Assembly (NCBI GenBank): GCA_036654415.1
Contig: JAVVSB010000002.1
Location: 1-64,000 of the forward strand
Length of the DNA stretch: 64,000 nt
Direction of reading: 5' to 3'
Source of the DNA: Mucinivorans sp036654415
GTDB lineage: Bacteria; Bacteroidota; Bacteroidia; Bacteroidales; Rikenellaceae
Shown here piece after piece: positions 47,633 through 55,487 of this stretch. The stretch's first letter is position 1; the number at the start of each line of letters is the position of its first letter. The notes under the pieces were generated by a model that searched no databases, was not told the origin of the DNA, and was given only the letters and a program-made list of their open reading frames with translations. The position numbers and the translations under genes are program-made.

Positions 47633-48784
47633 ATGGAAGAAAAGATTAAAAAGGCATTTGCCGACCATTTCGGTGCTGCGGGGCGTGTTTACGCCTCGCC
47701 AGGCCGTATCAATATTATTGGAGAACACACCGACTACAATGGTGGCTTTGTGCTACCTGGTGCTGTGGACAAGGGCATGGTGGCCGAAATCAAATTCAAC
47801 GATGGCCCCAAGTGTCGTATCTATTCGGTTGACCTGGATGAGTACAGCGAATTTGGCATCCAGGAGCAGGATGCTCCAAGCGAACATTGGGCCAAATATA
47901 TCTTTGGGGTTGTGCGCGAGATGATTAAACGTGGTGCCACGCTTAACTGTTTTGACTCGGCCTTTGCTGGCGATGTCCCTCTGGGTGCAGGTATGAGCTC
48001 TTCGGCTGCGCTGGAGAGCACCTACGCCTTTGCCCTGAACGATATGCTCTCTTTGGGTTTCGAGAAGATGGAGCTGGCCAAGATTGGTCAGGCCACCGAG
48101 CACAACTATGTGGGTGTAAACTGCGGCATTATGGACCAGTTTGCCTCCATCCACGGTCGCAAGGGTCAACTGATGAGGTTGGACTGCAAGAGTGGCGAGT
48201 TTACCTACGTACCTTTCGACCCTGAGTCGCACGGCTACAAGGTATGCTTGGTTGACAGCTGTGTGAAACACGAGTTGGTGGATTCGCCCTACAACCGTCG
48301 CCGCGAGAGTTGCGAACGGGCTGTTAAGGCCATCCAAAAACGTCACCCAGAGGTGGAGTTTATGCGTGATGCCGACCTTGAGTGGCTCGAAGAGGTGATT
48401 GGCCAAATCAGCCAAGAGGATTATATCCGTGCCCTCTATGCCCGTCAGGAGGTCGACCGTCTGCTGGATGCTTGCGCAGCCATGGAGAAGGGCGACTACG
48501 AAACGGCTGGTCGTAAAATGTACGGCACCCATATCGGCATGAGTGTGCTCTATGAGGTTTCGTGCCCCGAGCTAGATTTTGTCAACGAGGTGGCCAAGGA
48601 GTGCGGTGTTACAGGCTCGCGTGTTATGGGCGGTGGCTTTGGCGGCTGCACCATCAACATTGTCAAAAAAGAGCTTTACGACAACTTCGTACAGAAGGTC
48701 TCCCAGGCCTATAAGGCTAAATTTGGCATCGACTGCAAAATCTATCCTGTGGTTATCTCGGACGGTGCACGCCGCTTGAGCTAA
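47633..48784 (+). CDS. galK: Galactokinase
   Basis: 383 residues. GHMP kinase making alpha-galactose-1-phosphate. The family sequence GRINIIGEHTDYNGGFVLPG near residue 22, ATP loop VPLGAGMSSSAALEST near 120, catalytic Asp in NCGIMDQFASIHG near 170, and GSRVMGGGFGGCTINIV near 330 are all intact. Last gene of the galactose operon, 15 bases after the symporter, followed by a strong terminator. Confidence 0.95.
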   Translation: MEEKIKKAFADHFGAAGRVYASPGRINIIGEHTDYNGGFVLPGAVDKGMVAEIKFNDGPKCRIYSVDLDEYSEFGIQEQDAPSEHWAKYIFGVVREMIKRGATLNCFDSAFAGDVPLGAGMSSSAALESTYAFALNDMLSLGFEKMELAKIGQATEHNYVGVNCGIMDQFASIHGRKGQLMRLDCKSGEFTYVPFDPESHGYKVCLVDSCVKHELVDSPYNRRRESCERAVKAIQKRHPEVEFMRDADLEWLEEVIGQISQEDYIRALYARQEVDRLLDACAAMEKGDYETAGRKMYGTHIGMSVLYEVSCPELDFVNEVAKECGVTGSRVMGGGFGGCTINIVKKELYDNFVQKVSQAYKAKFGIDCKIYPVVISDGARRLS

Positions 48785-48800
48785 TCTCTAGGTAGTCACA

Positions 48801-48840
48801 AAAAAGCTGTCTGAACGTTAAGTTCAGACAGCTTTTTTTG
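48801..48840 (+). terminator. Rho-independent terminator of the galactose operon
   Basis: AAAGCTGTCTGAAC / GTTCAGACAGCTTT stem, TTAA-type loop, then a run of T. Confidence 0.92.
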
Positions 48841-48862
48841 TTGCAGTAGCCTCCAGGCCGTT

Positions 48863-48906
48863 TAAGAAGCTGTTTTAATAAAATTCTAAATTTCAACAGC
48901 CTTCAG
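48863..48906. repeat. MITE-like intergenic repeat copy H (minimal form)
   Basis: TAAGAAGCTGTTTTAA and inverted TTTCAACAGCCTTCAG enclose 12 bases. Together with copy C it shows the family can shrink to little more than its two ends. Confidence 0.6.
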
Positions 48907-48908
48907 CC

Positions 48909-49202
48909 CTATAGTTGCTGCTCCACATTCCAGACAAAGGCGCGCAGCCCTTGTTGCTCGGTGCGGGAGTCCAGTTCCCGCAGGGCCTCGAGCAGTGGCG
49001 TCACACGCATATCTTCCACCACGGCCAGCATCACAGTGTTCTTGGCTGGCCAGGTGTGGCTGCCCATGTGGGGTTCGCCACCGAACGAACCGCGGCCAAA
49101 GACCTCCAACCAGCGGGTGTAACCACGAATGTTATTGCGGTCTAGGATAGTCTCGACCTGTTCGGTGATAGATTGATTATAGCTTAAGAATATAGTTTTC
49201 AT
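48909..49202 (-). CDS. PG0541-type transporter-associated small protein
   Basis: 97 residues, no signal, no transmembrane helix. Outline IFLSYNQSITEQVETILDRN then GYTRWLEVFGRGSFGGEPHM, GSHTWPAKNTVMLAVVEDMR and the closing LRAFVWNVEQQL. Size, strand-helix-strand order and the central glycine-rich loop recall PII/divalent-ion-tolerance-like ferredoxin folds, and relatives lie next to RND pumps in Bacteroidota. Its start overlaps the end of the pump gene by 4 bases. Function unknown; a cytoplasmic regulator of the pump is a fair guess. Confidence 0.75.
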   Translation of the reverse strand: MKTIFLSYNQSITEQVETILDRNNIRGYTRWLEVFGRGSFGGEPHMGSHTWPAKNTVMLAVVEDMRVTPLLEALRELDSRTEQQGLRAFVWNVEQQL

Positions 49203-52200
49203 TTTTTGTTTGCTACTTTGCGGATTTGTTTACGTTTACGTTTAATGTTCGAGGCACTGAAGACGGTGTAGACAATAGGCACCACAATCAGGGTCAAAAT
49301 TGTAGAGAAGGTTAGCCCCCCGATAACGGCAATACCCATTGGCTGCCATATTTCGGAACCCTCGCCCAGCCCCAAGGCCAAAGGAAACATCCCCAGGATG
49401 GTGGTTAGGGTGGTCATGAGTACAGGACGTAGACGCGACTTACCAGCTGCCACCACCGACTGACTGACCGAGAGGCCACGTTCGCGTAGCAGGTTGGTGA
49501 AGTCCACCATCACAATACCATTCTTAACCACAATACCCACCAACATAATGGCCCCGATAAGGGCAATCACACTCAAGGCTGTCCCCGTGAGGTAGAGGGC
49601 CAAGAAGACCCCCGTAAAGGCAAAGGGGAGCGAAAAGAGGATAATGAACGGCATCTTGAAGGATTCAAACTGTGTGGCCATAACGATGTAGACCAGGATG
49701 ATAATCAGAATCAGCAGGGTTATCAGGTCGCCAAAGGACTCTTGTTGGTCTTCATAGGAACCCCCGATTTCAGTGTAGAGCCCTTCGGGTATTGTGGTGC
49801 GGTTGATAATCTTTTGGACATCGGCCACAACCGTACTCAGGGCTGCCCCCGCCGCAAGGTTCATATTGACAGAAATCATACGTTCGCGGTTTTCACGCTC
49901 AATGGTTGGGGCGGCAAACTCTTCGGTCACCTGGGCCACGTCTTTGAGCTTGATGGGCCTGTTCTGAGCGTTGTAGATGGTAATCTCTTCAATGTCGTTT
50001 TTGGTGGTACGGTACTGCTCGTCATAGCGGACATAGATGTCGTACTCGTCGCCATCCTCGCGGTATTTCGAGGCCAGCAGCCCGTTGATACGGTTACGCA
50101 CATACATTGATGCTGTGGCCGTGTTCAGGCCGTAGTTGCCCAGACGGTCGCGGTCGAAGATGATACGATATTCGGGACGCATCTTATCGCGCGATAGTTG
50201 CACGTCTTTTGCTCCAGGAACCTCAGCTGCAATAGAGTCGCGGATTTGGTTGGCCAGTATTTCGGCACCCATCATATCGTAACCGAAAATCTTGACCATC
50301 ACATCGCTGGTCGAGGTCGAGGGTCCACCCGCGCCAACGGTGATGTTGGACTGCACAATTTCGGGCAGATGTTCCAGGTCCACACGTAGCGAGTCGCCTA
50401 TCTCGAAGATACTTCTAGTTCGTTGTGCGCTTGGTGGCAGACTAAGGTTGTAGTTGATGATATGGGTCCCAGTCTTCTGCATGGCGGCAAAGATATTGTC
50501 ACCGCTGGCGGCACCAGTACTGGTCGAAAGCACATCCACCTCGGGGTATTTGGCCGCGATGATGGAGTCTATATGGCGAGCTAGCCCCACCGTATACTGT
50601 ATATTAACACCCTGCTCCAACTCCACGCGGGCCTGGATACGGCCGTTATCGCTCTTGGGGAAGAATTCAGAAGGCACCTTATTTAACAGCAGAATACTGG
50701 AGGCAAAGATGGCCAAGGCAATAAGAAGTAGTACCGTGCGGTGGCGTACTGACCAGGCCAAAATGGTACCATAACCATTGTCCAGACGGTCCAACATACG
50801 GTCGATTGGGTTGAAGATGGCACCCATAATCCCTTTTTGCTTCTTGTCGTCGAGTTTTAGGAGTAACGATGAGAGCATAGGGGTCATTGAGATGGCCGCA
50901 GCCGTTGAGACAATGGAGACCAAGGTGACAATCCACCCTAGTTCGCGGAACATAATACCAGCCATACCCGAGAGCATGGTCAGTGGCAGGAACACAGCTA
51001 CAATAACCAGCGTGGTGGCTATGACGGCCAACCACACCTCGTTGGTGGCGTATATGGCCGCGTTCTTGGCTGTACTCCCTCGTTCTATATGTTTGGTGAT
51101 GTTCTCCAACACCACAATAGCGTCGTCCACCACCATCCCGATGGCTATGGAGAGTGAGCTCAGCGAGATGATATTTAGTGTACTGTCCACCATCTTAAGG
51201 TAGATAAAGGCCACAATCAACGACACTGGAATGGTTAGCACAATGATAAAGGTGGCTCGCCAACGCCCTAGGAAGAAGAGCACCACGATAACCACAAATA
51301 AGAAGGCGTACATGATGGTGTCGCTCAAACTCGATATACTATCGCGGATAGATTGCGACATATCAACCAACACCCCTAATTTAATATCGGGTGGCAGCTG
51401 TTTTTGAATCTGCGGTATCATATCAATCACCTCTTTGGCAATGGCGACCGAGTTGGCCCCCGACTGCTTTTGGACAATGATACGTACCCCAAGTTGACCG
51501 TTGATACGCTCATCCATGGTAATCTTTTTGATGGTGTCCACAATGGTGGCCACTTCGGGCAGATAGACCTGACGGCCATCGCGGTTGGCAACCACGATGT
51601 CGTCTAACTGTTTGCTATCGCTGAACTCGCCCTTGGCGCGCACCGAGATAGTCTGCCCCCCCACGTCTATGTTACCAGCTGGCACATCCAGGTTCTCCGC
51701 CTGGATAATCTGGCCGAGCTGTTCGACCGAAATACCAAAGGCATCCAACTTGCGCGGGTCGACATTAATCTGAATTTCGCGTTCTGGCTGGCCCATCATA
51801 CTCACCGCACCCACGCCGTTGACACGGTTCAGAGTGTTGACCAACTTGTCGTCCAACTCCTTGAAGAGTGCCTCGTAGCTCTCGTCGGCTGTGGCGTAGA
51901 GCATGATAACGGGTATCATCGAGGATGAGAATTTGAAAATCATAGGCGTTTCGGCCTCGTCCGGCAGCATCTTCTGCACACGGCCGATTACGTCTCGAAT
52001 ATCATTACTGGCCACATCCAGGTCGGTTCCCCACTCAAATTCGATGGTTACCATCGATATGTTATCCGATGATTTGGAGGTGATTTTGTCCAGGTTATCC
52101 ACCGTGTTGAGGTTGTCCTCCAGCACACGCGATATATTAGTTTCTATATCAGCCGCATTGGCCCCCTCATAGGTGGTCATTACGGTCACCGTCGGCACAT

Positions 52201-52321
52201 CCATCTCGGGATACATGTCGATGGAGAGGGTACTCAGGGAGAAGAGTCCAAAGACTATGACCCCCACGAATACCAGTATTGTTGAAATGGGTTTTCGGAC
52301 CGCTGTTTCGTAAATTTTCAT
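49199..52321 (-). CDS. RND efflux transporter, inner-membrane pump (HAE1/AcrB family)
   Basis: 1040 residues. Proton-driven export of drugs or other amphiphiles through a periplasm-spanning complex. N-terminal MKIYETAVRKPISTILVFVG helix and conserved DMYPEMDVPTVTV; the proton-relay Asp pair in SIAIGMVVDDAIVVLENITK near residue 400; twelve helices in two halves with large porter loops; closing LPFAFTGVFLALYLTGTALS and GIVVKNGIVMVDFTNLLRER. Second gene from the end in the TetR-TolC-adaptor-pump operon. Substrate unknown; no metal-type methionine cluster, so drug or lipid rather than metal. Confidence 0.94.
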   Translation of the reverse strand: MKIYETAVRKPISTILVFVGVIVFGLFSLSTLSIDMYPEMDVPTVTVMTTYEGANAADIETNISRVLEDNLNTVDNLDKITSKSSDNISMVTIEFEWGTDLDVASNDIRDVIGRVQKMLPDEAETPMIFKFSSSMIPVIMLYATADESYEALFKELDDKLVNTLNRVNGVGAVSMMGQPEREIQINVDPRKLDAFGISVEQLGQIIQAENLDVPAGNIDVGGQTISVRAKGEFSDSKQLDDIVVANRDGRQVYLPEVATIVDTIKKITMDERINGQLGVRIIVQKQSGANSVAIAKEVIDMIPQIQKQLPPDIKLGVLVDMSQSIRDSISSLSDTIMYAFLFVVIVVLFFLGRWRATFIIVLTIPVSLIVAFIYLKMVDSTLNIISLSSLSIAIGMVVDDAIVVLENITKHIERGSTAKNAAIYATNEVWLAVIATTLVIVAVFLPLTMLSGMAGIMFRELGWIVTLVSIVSTAAAISMTPMLSSLLLKLDDKKQKGIMGAIFNPIDRMLDRLDNGYGTILAWSVRHRTVLLLIALAIFASSILLLNKVPSEFFPKSDNGRIQARVELEQGVNIQYTVGLARHIDSIIAAKYPEVDVLSTSTGAASGDNIFAAMQKTGTHIINYNLSLPPSAQRTRSIFEIGDSLRVDLEHLPEIVQSNITVGAGGPSTSTSDVMVKIFGYDMMGAEILANQIRDSIAAEVPGAKDVQLSRDKMRPEYRIIFDRDRLGNYGLNTATASMYVRNRINGLLASKYREDGDEYDIYVRYDEQYRTTKNDIEEITIYNAQNRPIKLKDVAQVTEEFAAPTIERENRERMISVNMNLAAGAALSTVVADVQKIINRTTIPEGLYTEIGGSYEDQQESFGDLITLLILIIILVYIVMATQFESFKMPFIILFSLPFAFTGVFLALYLTGTALSVIALIGAIMLVGIVVKNGIVMVDFTNLLRERGLSVSQSVVAAGKSRLRPVLMTTLTTILGMFPLALGLGEGSEIWQPMGIAVIGGLTFSTILTLIVVPIVYTVFSASNIKRKRKQIRKVANKK

Positions 52322-52328
52322 CTTCTTC

Positions 52329-53348
52329 TTATTTTACTATCTCAACTTCGGTACCCTCTAGCAGTTTACCACCACCAGCTATTACCACCTCTTGGCCCAC
52401 TTTAAGTCCCGAGAGGACCTCGTAGCTCTTGCCTATGACTTGGCCCAAAGTAATCACATTACGCACCGCTTTGTTGTCCACGATGGTGAACACATAACGT
52501 TCGTCGGTGCCCACCTGTTTTTGAACCGCAATATCGGGAACCAACACATGAGTGGTCTTACCCAAATTGAGCGTCACACGGCAGAACATACCTGGGCGCA
52601 GCAGAGCACCCGAGTTGACGATGGTGATTTCAGTGACAAAGGTTCGCGTGGCAGCATCCAGTGCGGGGTGGATGAGCCAAACACGACCCTGGAACACCTG
52701 GTCGGGATAGATGTCGAGTTTAATGTTCACAGTCATACCCACTTTAACCTGTGGGAAGTACTCCTCCGAGACGTTGATTTGCACCTTGACCTTGTCAATC
52801 TGCATCACCGTCAGGATGCGGCCTGTGGAGGGTGAATATATATCGCCAGCATCGAAGGCACGGTCGGTCACCACACCCGAGATGGGCGAGATGAGGTCCG
52901 AATTTTCGCGCAGGTTGGCCGTGGCGTGTTTGCTTACGGTGAGCTGGGTTTCAAGCTGCTCAAGCTGTTGAAGCGAAACACCCCCCTCTTGGTAGAGCTT
53001 CTTTAGGCGTAGGTAGTCGGTCTCCAGGGAGCCGCTCTGCACGGCCGCTTGAAGGTATTGACGTTTGTCCATCTCCACCAGCAGTTGCCCTTTTTTTACA
53101 TGGTCACCCACTTCAGCGTGAATCTTCTCGATACGAAGACCCAGCGAGGGGCTGATATTGTTCTTGGCAAAGGGCATAATGGTACCTGTGTAGGTGGCCA
53201 CCTGCTCAATGAGTTGGTCGGTGGAGGTGATGACCTTGACCATCGGCTTTTTGACTGTGGCCGTCTGAGTTTTCGTGTCGGCCGAACCGCAAGCACTGGC
53301 CAACAACGCAAGGGCCACCATGCTTGAAAGGATGTTAATTGTTTTCAT
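52329..53348 (-). CDS. RND efflux periplasmic adaptor (membrane fusion lipoprotein)
   Basis: 339 residues. Lipoprotein signal MKTINILSSMVALALLASAC. Lipoyl/barrel-sandwich pieces IEKIHAEVGDHVKKGQLLVE and ANLRENSDLISPISGVVTDR flank a short hairpin of two helices; beta-barrel (YFPQVKVGMTVNIKLDIYPD) and membrane-proximal domain (YVFTIVDNKAVRNVITLGQV) follow. It links the pump to TolC. The helical hairpin is short (about 50 residues), as in many drug-type adaptors. 7 bases before the pump gene. Confidence 0.93.
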   Translation of the reverse strand: MKTINILSSMVALALLASACGSADTKTQTATVKKPMVKVITSTDQLIEQVATYTGTIMPFAKNNISPSLGLRIEKIHAEVGDHVKKGQLLVEMDKRQYLQAAVQSGSLETDYLRLKKLYQEGGVSLQQLEQLETQLTVSKHATANLRENSDLISPISGVVTDRAFDAGDIYSPSTGRILTVMQIDKVKVQINVSEEYFPQVKVGMTVNIKLDIYPDQVFQGRVWLIHPALDAATRTFVTEITIVNSGALLRPGMFCRVTLNLGKTTHVLVPDIAVQKQVGTDERYVFTIVDNKAVRNVITLGQVIGKSYEVLSGLKVGQEVVIAGGGKLLEGTEVEIVK

Positions 53349-53368
53349 ATACTAATTTTCTTGTTTTT

Positions 53369-54706
53369 TTACTGAATTTGGTATTCGCCCACCACTTTGT
53401 CTAGGTCGGCACGAGCACTCATAAAGTCAAATATAGATTGAGTGAAATTGAGTTCTGCTTGTAGTAGAGCCGCCTGAGCCGAGTTCACCTCAACAATGGT
53501 TCCTGCGCCTGTGTCGTAGCGGGTTTTGGATATCTTATAGCTCTTGTCGGCTTGCGTTTTGGCCTCTAAGTTGGCCTTCATGCGCCCCTGCGCTGAGGTC
53601 ATAGAGGAGATGGCGGCCTGGGCCTCAACCGAGACACTCTGCTCCAGATAGTCGCGCTGAATGGCCATCTGACTGATGGAATTTTTAATCTGTCGCTCTT
53701 TGTTGAGTTTGCTCAGGCCCGAGAAGATGGGAATCGAGAGTTGCAAACCAGCCAAGGCGGAACCTCGCCAGTCATAGGTGCCCAAGCGTAGCGTATTGTT
53801 CTGGCTCTGAACCTGATACTGTCCCATGGCACTAAGGGTTGGCACACGTAACATCTGTTGTACTTTGAGCTGTTTTCCCAAAATCTCTTTTTGTATGTCG
53901 AGTGTGGTCAAATCCGAGTTGCCCGTCAGGTCAACTCCGTAAATGGAGTCCTGCTGAGCAAAGGAGGCATAGGTCTCCAGGGTTTCGGTGGGACGAACTT
54001 CGGTCTCCAGAGCCACGCTGAGCAACATGTTGAGCATCAGGCGCGACACCCTTAGCCCATTTTCGGCAGTCAGCAATACGGGGTAGAGGTTCGATAGCTG
54101 CACTTGCGCCGTAATAAGGTCATACTCCGAGGCTACTCCTTGGCTAAGTGCATTTTGGGCATTAGTAACCACCACTTTGGCCGTCTCGATGTTTTTGTTG
54201 ATGACCCCAAGCGAACTTTGACCCAGTAACACCGCGTAGTAGCTCTTTTTTACCTGGTTGGATAGGGTAATTTTCGTGGAGCGAGCTGCCTCAACGGCCA
54301 GCATCATCTGTTTTTCGTTGAGTTGCAACATTTTGTAGATTGTTGGCATATAGAGCGGTATCGAAACCGACACCCCGCCCACAATACCATTGGAGAAACC
54401 CATACGCATGGCACCCCCGCTCCCTGGACCAAATAGCCCCTCGGGCATAAACATCACAGGGTTCATAATGTTGTAGTTGTAGGAGCCAGAAGCCGAAATC
54501 TGAGGGTAGAGCCCCCCCCTGGTTTCGCGGCGTACATAGTCCTGGCGTTTAATCTCCATACCCGCCACTTTGATTGTGGGGTTGTCGCTAAGGGCAATCT
54601 CCAAGGCCCCCTTCAAATCCAACTCAAGCACCGTAGTGTCTTTTTGAGCCTTAGCTCCCACTACCCCCACTAACAACAGCAGTGTTAAAAAAAATCGCTT
54701 TTTCAT
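53369..54706 (-). CDS. TolC-family outer-membrane efflux channel
   Basis: 445 residues with signal MKKRFFLTLLLLVGVVGAKA. Two halves of long helices with beta parts: IALSDNPTIKVAGMEIKRQD, LSNQVKKSYYAVLLGQSSLG, and the second half GLQLSIPIFSGLSKLNKERQ then YDTGAGTIVEVNSAQAALLQ. Trimer forming the exit duct of the efflux complex. 20 bases before the adaptor gene and 14 after the regulator. Confidence 0.92.
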   Translation of the reverse strand: MKKRFFLTLLLLVGVVGAKAQKDTTVLELDLKGALEIALSDNPTIKVAGMEIKRQDYVRRETRGGLYPQISASGSYNYNIMNPVMFMPEGLFGPGSGGAMRMGFSNGIVGGVSVSIPLYMPTIYKMLQLNEKQMMLAVEAARSTKITLSNQVKKSYYAVLLGQSSLGVINKNIETAKVVVTNAQNALSQGVASEYDLITAQVQLSNLYPVLLTAENGLRVSRLMLNMLLSVALETEVRPTETLETYASFAQQDSIYGVDLTGNSDLTTLDIQKEILGKQLKVQQMLRVPTLSAMGQYQVQSQNNTLRLGTYDWRGSALAGLQLSIPIFSGLSKLNKERQIKNSISQMAIQRDYLEQSVSVEAQAAISSMTSAQGRMKANLEAKTQADKSYKISKTRYDTGAGTIVEVNSAQAALLQAELNFTQSIFDFMSARADLDKVVGEYQIQ

Positions 54707-54720
54707 TCTTTTTTAGTTAT

Positions 54721-55323
54721 CTATTTTTTATTCATTTGGTCAATCAACGCTATCCCCTTGGCGGTGGCAATACCGCGAAAAAAGCAGACGAAAATATATT
54801 CAAAAGCCAACTCTACGCTAATGTTGGTGCTCAGTATACGGTTGGAGTTGGACATCAAATTGTGAACCGACTCGAAGATAACATAAACTGCCACATCTAT
54901 ATTGGTATCAGGCAAGATAATACCCTGTTCGATACCGCGCCTAAGTCGGCCGCTGAGCTGCTTGGTGGCATCTTTGTAACGGGTGACATACTGTTGGTCG
55001 AATATCTCGGGGTAGAACTTTTTGAGTTCCATGGCAAAGCGGCGTTCTCGCGAGCGGATAAACTTGGGTATCTCGACAAGTTTAAAGAGCTCCTGAATAA
55101 TATTGTCCGAGGTGGATATAATAGTACTCTCGAAGTCGAGATTGCGTTGATAGAGAGCATCTGTACAGGCTTGTATCAGGGCAACCTTGTTCTCAAAATG
55201 TTCATAGATGGTACGCTTAGATATACCCAAATTTTGGGCCACCTCATCCATGGTGACACTCTTAATGCCTTGGTCAAGAAATAGTTCCGTGACACCAGCA
55301 ACTATTTTTGCTCTTATATCCAT
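54721..55323 (-). CDS. TetR/AcrR-family transcriptional regulator of the efflux operon
   Basis: 200 residues. N-terminal helix-turn-helix: KIVAGVTELFLDQGIKSVTM, then DEVAQNLGISKRTIYEHFEN. The rest is a helical ligand-binding and dimer domain. As the first gene of the efflux operon it most likely represses its own unit and lets go when a pump substrate binds. A -7 box TATCTTTG lies at 55346-55353; two direct AAAAAACTA runs just upstream (55367-55382) may be its operator. Confidence 0.9.
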   Translation of the reverse strand: MDIRAKIVAGVTELFLDQGIKSVTMDEVAQNLGISKRTIYEHFENKVALIQACTDALYQRNLDFESTIISTSDNIIQELFKLVEIPKFIRSRERRFAMELKKFYPEIFDQQYVTRYKDATKQLSGRLRRGIEQGIILPDTNIDVAVYVIFESVHNLMSNSNRILSTNISVELAFEYIFVCFFRGIATAKGIALIDQMNKK

Positions 55324-55345
55324 TGTTTGTTGATGAATTAGGCGA

Positions 55346-55353
55346 CAAAGATA
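55346..55353 (-). promoter_or_regulatory. -7 box of the efflux operon
   Basis: TATCTTTG on the minus strand, 22 bases before the tetR ATG. Upstream is a T-rich stretch with repeated TTTTTTAGT and no TTTG box. Confidence 0.5.
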
Positions 55354-55427
55354 AATAAAAAAACTAAAAAAACTAAAAAAGTTTTCATTTTTTTTAATAG
55401 TACGTAAAATATTCGTTGTTCTCTGAT

Positions 55428-55458
55428 TTTGAAATTTTAATTTTTTTGTATACTTTTG
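55428..55458 (+). promoter_or_regulatory. Promoter of the second GH20 gene
   Basis: TTTG (55428-55431), exactly 19 bases, TACTTTTG (55451-55458); ATG after 29 bases. Confidence 0.8.
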
Positions 55459-55487
55459 TTAAATCATATAAATCAAATAGATAAACG

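Noticed and set aside
47753..48532. Long minus-strand open frame opposite galK
   Set aside because: galK carries all family motifs in the other strand; this frame has none.
48909..49202. Small gene as a truncated piece of the pump
   Set aside because: Own start codon, complete globular outline without membrane helices, and only a 4-base overlap, so it is a separate gene.
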